The position numbers and the translations under genes are program-made. From JANLYQ01 sp031365725 (lineage in GTDB: Bacteria; Actinomycetota; Actinomycetes; JACCUZ01), in assembly GCA_031365725.1 (NCBI GenBank), contig JANLYQ010000101.1, forward strand, positions 1-10,213: 10,213 nucleotides of DNA, in the 5' to 3' direction. This document shows positions 6,704 to 10,213 of this stretch, one piece after another. Positions within the stretch are counted from its first letter, which is position 1. Each line of letters starts with the position of its first letter. The notes beneath the pieces were generated by a model. The model saw nothing but the letters and a program-made list of their open reading frames with translations. It was not told the DNA's origin and ran no database searches.

Positions 6704-6719
6704 GTCTCGACGTCTCGAC
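6704..6719 (+). repeat. Tandem 8-base direct repeat upstream of the DUF1906 gene
   Basis: GTCTCGAC occurs twice back to back, directly after the palindrome TACGTA (6698-6703), about 65 bases upstream of the DUF1906 start. This is where a promoter or regulator site would be expected. I could not assign a -10/-35 pair with confidence. Confidence 0.4.
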
Positions 6720-6783
6720 GTCCGTCGTCGGGCCGCCGGAACACGTCCACGGGGGACGGCACATCAAGCGAGGGGTCGCACGC

Positions 6784-9102
6784 ATGTCCACCACGTGGCA
6801 GAAGGCAGTCATGCTCCTTGCGGTTCTCGGGACGACGGCGTCGGGCGCCGTGTTGGCCGCACCCGCTGGCGCCGCGTCGGACCAGGGCCGCGTACCTCCG
6901 ACGATGCGCACGGTTCGCTACGCCGGTGTCTCGTTCGCGGTCCCGCGCACCTGGCCGGTGCTGCGCCTCGCCGGTCGCGCGGGCTGTGTCCGGTTCGACC
7001 GCCACGCGGTCTATCTGGGCGACCCGGCCCGCAGCACCTGCAGCCCGCACCTGGTCGGCCGCACCAGCGCTGTCCACGTGACCGCCGGCGGCGTTGTCGG
7101 TCTGACGGCTAAGGACCGTGTCGTTGTGCCCGCGGGCAGATCGAGGCGGCTGGCCGTCGTGGTGTCCGCGGGAGCCTCCTCGACCGTGGTGCGTCGCATC
7201 GCCACCTCGGTCCGTTTCCAGGGTGCCCGACCCGTCGTCCGCAATCCCCAGTCGTTCCTGCGCCGGGTGACGACCGCCATCCCCACGGCCGGTGCCGTGC
7301 ACCGCGGTCGGGCGCGTGCCTTGACCAGCGACGGCAGCACCGCCGAGAGCCGAACCAGCCGTCGCGCGGCCGTCGGCCCGCGCGACACCACCTACGCCGG
7401 CTTGGGATTCGACGCCTGCGCCGCCCAGCCCCTCACCACGATGGCCACCTGGTTCGCGGCATCGCCGTACAAGTCGGCCAACATCTACATCGGCGGGGCG
7501 AGCCGCTCGTGCGCCCAGCCCAACCTCACCGCCGACTGGGTCGCCCAGACCGTCGCGCAGGGCTGGACACTGATCCCGACGTACGTCGGGCTGCAGGCCC
7601 CTTGCACGAACTTCCCCAACCGCATCGACCCGGCGCAGCCGGTCGCCCAGGCCACTGCTTCCGCCGACGACGCGATTGCCCAGTTGGACGCGCTCGGGCT
7701 GCGGATCGGCAACCCGGTCTATCTCGACATGGAGGCCTTCTCGACCTCGAACGCGGCTTGCCTGGCCACCACGCAGGCCTTCGTCGACCAGTGGACTGCC
7801 CGGTTGCACGAGCGTGGCTATGTCTCAGGGGTCTATTCCAGCGTCAGCTCGCTAGCACCGCTGCTGGTCTCCCGTCAGGGCGACGCCAGCTTTCACCAGC
7901 CGGACGACATCTGGTTCGCCCGGTGGCCGGCGAGCAGCGCTACCCAGCCCGGTGATCCGACGTTGACCGACCCGCTGATCCCGGACACCTACTGGGGCAA
8001 CCACCAACGCATCCACCAGTACCGCGGAGGCCACCCTGAGACCTGGGGTGGCGTCACCGTCACGATCGACAACGACTCGCTGGACGCGGCTGTCGCACCG
8101 TCGCAGCTGGCGGCCGACGGCGCCTTCGTGCAGATCAGCGGCGTGCCGGCAGTGTTCCGCATCGCCGGCGGCGCGCCGCTTGCCGTCACCGACTGGGCCG
8201 TTGTCGGGGGCCAGCAACCGGTCGCGACGCTGTCACAGAGCCAGTTCGACTCACTGCCCGACCGCCCCGCTGAGGGGACGTTCCTGCAGAGCGGCAACAC
8301 GGGCCGCGTCTGGCGCGTCGTCAAGGGCGTCGCGACCTATGTGCCCGACTGGGCCCCGTACGGCGGACCCCAACCGAGCATCGTGGTCGACCAAGCAGCC
8401 TTGGACAATGCGGGCACCGGCGGCTTCTGGAACCTGCTTTCCAGCGGCACACCGGTGGCGCCGCGCACGACCGGACCGGTGACCCCCGGCACCATCGCGT
8501 CAAAGGCGAGCTTCACCTGGTTCGGTGGCTACACGTCCAGTGCCATCCGGTCCTATGACGTCCGCTGGCGCAAGTCCCGTTGGGACGGCACCTTCGGCCC
8601 CTGGACCTATCCCGTCTCCTGGCGCGCCACCCCGGTGAGCGACGTACCCCTGGGGCTGCGCGCCGGTGAGACATCGTGTGTCTCGGTGCGGGCGACCAAT
8701 CGCGCCGGGCAGACATCCGGGTGGAGTAGCGATGGCTGTACGGCGCGCGCCTTGGACGACCGCAGCCTTGCGGCATCAGGCGGATGGACGCGACGTCGCG
8801 GGCCAGCCTTCTTCGGTGGATCGACGTTGAGCACCACCACGAAGGGAGTCTCTGTCACTCGCGCTGGTGCCCGCGTGCGGCGGGTGGGCGTGGTGGCCAC
8901 CCTGTGCAAGACGTGCGGCTCGCTGGAGGTCCTGGTCGACGGCAAGCGCATCGGTCGGCTGCGCCTGGTCGCGGCCGTCCGGCATCGACACCAGGTCCTG
9001 ATGCTGCCGGCGTTCGCACTCGGCCACCACACGATCACGGTGCGGACCACCACCCGCAGCCGTCTGGTGCAGGTCGACGGCGTGGTCCTCAGCCGACACT
9101 AG
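6784..9102 (+). CDS. Secreted multidomain DUF1906 (Rv2525c-like, glycoside-hydrolase-like) protein
   Basis: A 772-residue exported protein. The ATG at 6784 has GAGGGG 8 bases upstream and gives a clear signal peptide (1-31: hydrophobic VMLLAVLG core, APAGAA cleavage region); the frame is open upstream but lacks these signals. Residues about 43-150 are an N-terminal domain of the YAGVSFAVPRTWPV...CVRFDRHAVYLG type common before DUF1906. The DUF1906 barrel spans about 204-438: YAGLGFDAC (204-212), ANIYIGG (232-238), LIPTYVG (263-269), YLDMEAF (313-319, possible acidic active-site residues D315 and E317) and VTIDND (426-431). Two beta repeats follow (445-495 and 497-547), then an Fn3-like domain (about 570-655) and a C-terminal beta-sandwich (about 668-772) with LCKTCG. 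A role in cell-envelope or polysaccharide hydrolysis or binding is inferred; the substrate is unknown. No link to the proteasome is evident. Confidence 0.9.
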   Translation: MSTTWQKAVMLLAVLGTTASGAVLAAPAGAASDQGRVPPTMRTVRYAGVSFAVPRTWPVLRLAGRAGCVRFDRHAVYLGDPARSTCSPHLVGRTSAVHVTAGGVVGLTAKDRVVVPAGRSRRLAVVVSAGASSTVVRRIATSVRFQGARPVVRNPQSFLRRVTTAIPTAGAVHRGRARALTSDGSTAESRTSRRAAVGPRDTTYAGLGFDACAAQPLTTMATWFAASPYKSANIYIGGASRSCAQPNLTADWVAQTVAQGWTLIPTYVGLQAPCTNFPNRIDPAQPVAQATASADDAIAQLDALGLRIGNPVYLDMEAFSTSNAACLATTQAFVDQWTARLHERGYVSGVYSSVSSLAPLLVSRQGDASFHQPDDIWFARWPASSATQPGDPTLTDPLIPDTYWGNHQRIHQYRGGHPETWGGVTVTIDNDSLDAAVAPSQLAADGAFVQISGVPAVFRIAGGAPLAVTDWAVVGGQQPVATLSQSQFDSLPDRPAEGTFLQSGNTGRVWRVVKGVATYVPDWAPYGGPQPSIVVDQAALDNAGTGGFWNLLSSGTPVAPRTTGPVTPGTIASKASFTWFGGYTSSAIRSYDVRWRKSRWDGTFGPWTYPVSWRATPVSDVPLGLRAGETSCVSVRATNRAGQTSGWSSDGCTARALDDRSLAASGGWTRRRGPAFFGGSTLSTTTKGVSVTRAGARVRRVGVVATLCKTCGSLEVLVDGKRIGRLRLVAAVRHRHQVLMLPAFALGHHTITVRTTTRSRLVQVDGVVLSRH

Positions 9103-9123
9103 CCGCGGGCGGCCGAGGACCAG

Positions 9124-9142
9124 CCCGGATCAGGAGTCCGGG
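9124..9142. terminator. Hairpin between convergent genes, possible bidirectional terminator
   Basis: CCCGGA and TCCGGG form a 6-base GC-rich stem with loop TCAGGAG. It lies 21 bases after the DUF1906 gene and covers the stop codon of the convergent DUF5709 gene. Convergence in a gap of only 27 bases makes a shared terminator reasonable, but there is no T-run and the stem is short. Confidence 0.3.
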
Positions 9143-9624
9143 TCGAGGTGCACGGCCGCCTCTTCGGCCGACAGTTCGCTGCTGTCGGTGCCGAGGGCGG
9201 TGCCGATCTCGTCCTTCTCCTCGTCTTCGTGGGCGCCCTCGTCAGGGGCGACCAGACGGCTGCCCTCGTCGTAGCCGGTGGCACCCTCCCCGTCGTCACC
9301 CTCGAAGGGCGTGCCACCCGAGCTGCCCCGGTAGGCATCGCCCAGGACGTCGTCGTCGGTCTCCTCACTCTGGTCGGCGATGATGTCGTCGAGCGGGTCG
9401 TGCGCCCCGAGCTCCGGCTCCTCCTCGGCCAGCCGCATGTCCAGCGACTCACCCTGCTCGGCCTCGGCGTGGGTGGTACCGAACTTCTCCACCCCCAGCG
9501 GGTGGTCCTCGGCGCCGCTGCCGCGGTCGTCGCGGGGGGCCTCGGTGTCGTCGTCGCGCAGCGTCTGCGGCGTCTCGACAAGGTGGTCGGGGTCGGGGGT
9601 CGGCTGCGCCGTGTAGTCGCTCAT
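9130..9624 (-). CDS. DUF5709 family acidic protein
   Basis: A 164-residue, strongly acidic, probably soluble and largely flexible protein of unknown function, found in actinobacteria. Family marks are GVEKFGTTHAEAEQGESLDMRLAEEEPE (44-71) and, near the end, SRLVAPDEGAHEDEEKDEIG (122-141) followed by SAEEAAVHL (152-160). No membrane segment, signal peptide or catalytic motif is visible. The start at 9624 gives MSDYTAQ; an in-frame ATG at 9633 (MSTMSDY) is equally possible, and the frame stays open upstream without family-like sequence. The gene is convergent with the DUF1906 gene and lies 136 bases downstream of the HNH gene on the same strand. The upstream gap contains two CGACGTCA copies. Family assignment is good, function unknown. 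Confidence 0.85.
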   Translation of the reverse strand: MSDYTAQPTPDPDHLVETPQTLRDDDTEAPRDDRGSGAEDHPLGVEKFGTTHAEAEQGESLDMRLAEEEPELGAHDPLDDIIADQSEETDDDVLGDAYRGSSGGTPFEGDDGEGATGYDEGSRLVAPDEGAHEDEEKDEIGTALGTDSSELSAEEAAVHLDPDS

Positions 9625-9701
9625 GGTGCTCATCCGATGTCCGGAAGCCGGCATTGGCAAACGCGCCGCGCGGCGTACGCGGTTCGCCGCCCGTGCGGGG
9701 G

Positions 9702-9742
9702 CGACGTCACGCGGTCGTGTCCCGTCCACGGCGCCGACGTCA
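9702..9742. repeat. Two spaced CGACGTCA repeats upstream of the DUF5709 gene
   Basis: CGACGTCA occurs at 9702-9709 and 9735-9742 in the same orientation, 33 bases apart, close to three helical turns. Both lie in the 136-base gap upstream of the DUF5709 start, so they may be paired regulator sites. Each contains the palindrome GACGTC, which is not rare in such GC-rich DNA. Confidence 0.25.
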
Positions 9743-9760
9743 TCCGAGCTTCCCGAGCCC

Positions 9761-10213
9761 TCAGGCGGCGTCGAGCAGGCGTCGGAGGCCCAGCTCGATG
9801 GGGCTGGTGCGAGTGGACCTGTCGGGCGCGCGCAGGGTCTCGGGCAGATGTCTCGTCCTGGTCGTCAGGAACACTTCGTGCATCCGGCCGGTGTGGAATG
9901 CGTGCCGAGCAGACAGTGCCTTCGGCGGGTTGGGTGCCTCCGGTGCCTGTGGTGCGTCGGGTTGATCGTCCGCGCGGGGTGGTCGGGTGCCGGGGAGTGG
10001 GGGTGGGTGGCTGGTGTAGGTGTGTCCGGTGGGGGTGGTGAGGTCGACGCGGTGGCCGGCACCGTCGGCGCTGTCGGCGCCGTCCGCGCCGGTGGTGGCT
10101 TTCCAGCCGGGGGCTTGTTTGGCGTAGTTGCAGGCGGCGCAGAGTCCTTGGCCGTTGGCGGCGCTGGTGGCACCGCCTTGGGCGTGGGGGGTGATGTGGT
10201 CGGTGTGTCTGAT
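9761..10213 (-). CDS. HNH endonuclease, DUF222/13E12 type, C-terminal part only
   Basis: The frame is open from the right edge of the window to a TGA at 9763-9761, giving 150 residues with no start inside the window; the N-terminal part (usually the DUF222 domain) lies beyond 10213. The first visible residues are HNH core: IRHTDHITPHAQGG (1-14), NGQGLCAACNYAKQAPGW (20-37), then a DGADSADGAG low-complexity stretch and RVDLTTPTGHTYTSHPPPLPG (55-75). This is the typical end of actinobacterial DUF222-HNH proteins, a multicopy group related to the mycobacterial 13E12 repeats. The nuclease His and Asn positions are visible, so there is no sign of decay in this part. The tail (76-150) is variable and Pro-rich, ending LGLRRLLDAA. 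Such proteins are presumed nucleases; their role is not established. Confidence 0.85.
   Translation of the reverse strand: MRHTDHITPHAQGGATSAANGQGLCAACNYAKQAPGWKATTGADGADSADGAGHRVDLTTPTGHTYTSHPPPLPGTRPPRADDQPDAPQAPEAPNPPKALSARHAFHTGRMHEVFLTTRTRHLPETLRAPDRSTRTSPIELGLRRLLDAA

Noticed and set aside
6385..6783. Upstream extension of the DUF1906 reading frame into prcA
   Set aside because: The extension overlaps prcA and removes the signal peptide from the N-terminus; the ATG at 6784 has a good ribosome site and a proper signal sequence.
5577..6911. Long open frame on the - strand opposite prcA and the following spacer
   Set aside because: It is antisense to prcA, ends within prcB, and shows no recognisable domain.
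9148..10041. Open frame on the + strand opposite the DUF5709 and HNH genes
   Set aside because: Both - strand proteins have clear family motifs, while the + strand product is a low-complexity Val/Gly/Arg-rich mirror.

Overview
The window is a high-GC actinobacterial chromosome segment carrying the Pup-proteasome locus, followed by genes unrelated to it. Pup ending in GGQ, Dop, an ARC/Mpa-type ATPase and a paired PrcB/PrcA 20S core together are diagnostic of Actinobacteria. An acidic DUF5709 protein, an HNH endonuclease of the DUF222/13E12 type and a secreted DUF1906 protein suggest a soil-type actinomycete, perhaps Nocardioidaceae- or Intrasporangiaceae-like. That last step is inference.

Region 1 (1-6560, all on the + strand, tightly spaced, probably one transcription unit) holds, in order: mpa/arc (5' end outside the window), dop, a nucleotidyltransferase-fold gene, pup, a recombination endonuclease VII-type HNH gene, prcB, a possible 23-codon ORF, and prcA. 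Five of these form the known pathway. Dop deamidates the C-terminal Gln of Pup, so that a ligase (PafA, not in this window) can attach Pup to substrates; Dop can also remove Pup. Mpa binds pupylated proteins through its N-terminal coiled coil, unfolds them and threads them into the PrcA/PrcB barrel, docking through its C-terminal GQYL. The key catalytic residues I checked are all present, so the core pathway looks functional. The two extra genes, between dop and pup and between pup and prcB, are the least explained part of the window.

Region 2 (6561-9102) begins with a 223-base spacer. It holds a hairpin just after prcA and a tandem 8-base direct repeat. After it comes a 772-residue exported multidomain protein: signal peptide, N-terminal beta domain, DUF1906 glycoside-hydrolase-like barrel, two tandem beta repeats, an Fn3-like domain and a C-terminal beta-sandwich.

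Region 3 (9103-10213) is on the - strand. It contains a DUF5709 gene convergent with the secreted protein, and the 3' part of a DUF222/13E12-type HNH endonuclease gene that runs off the right edge and has no start codon inside the window. No tRNA, rRNA, CRISPR array or insertion sequence was seen.
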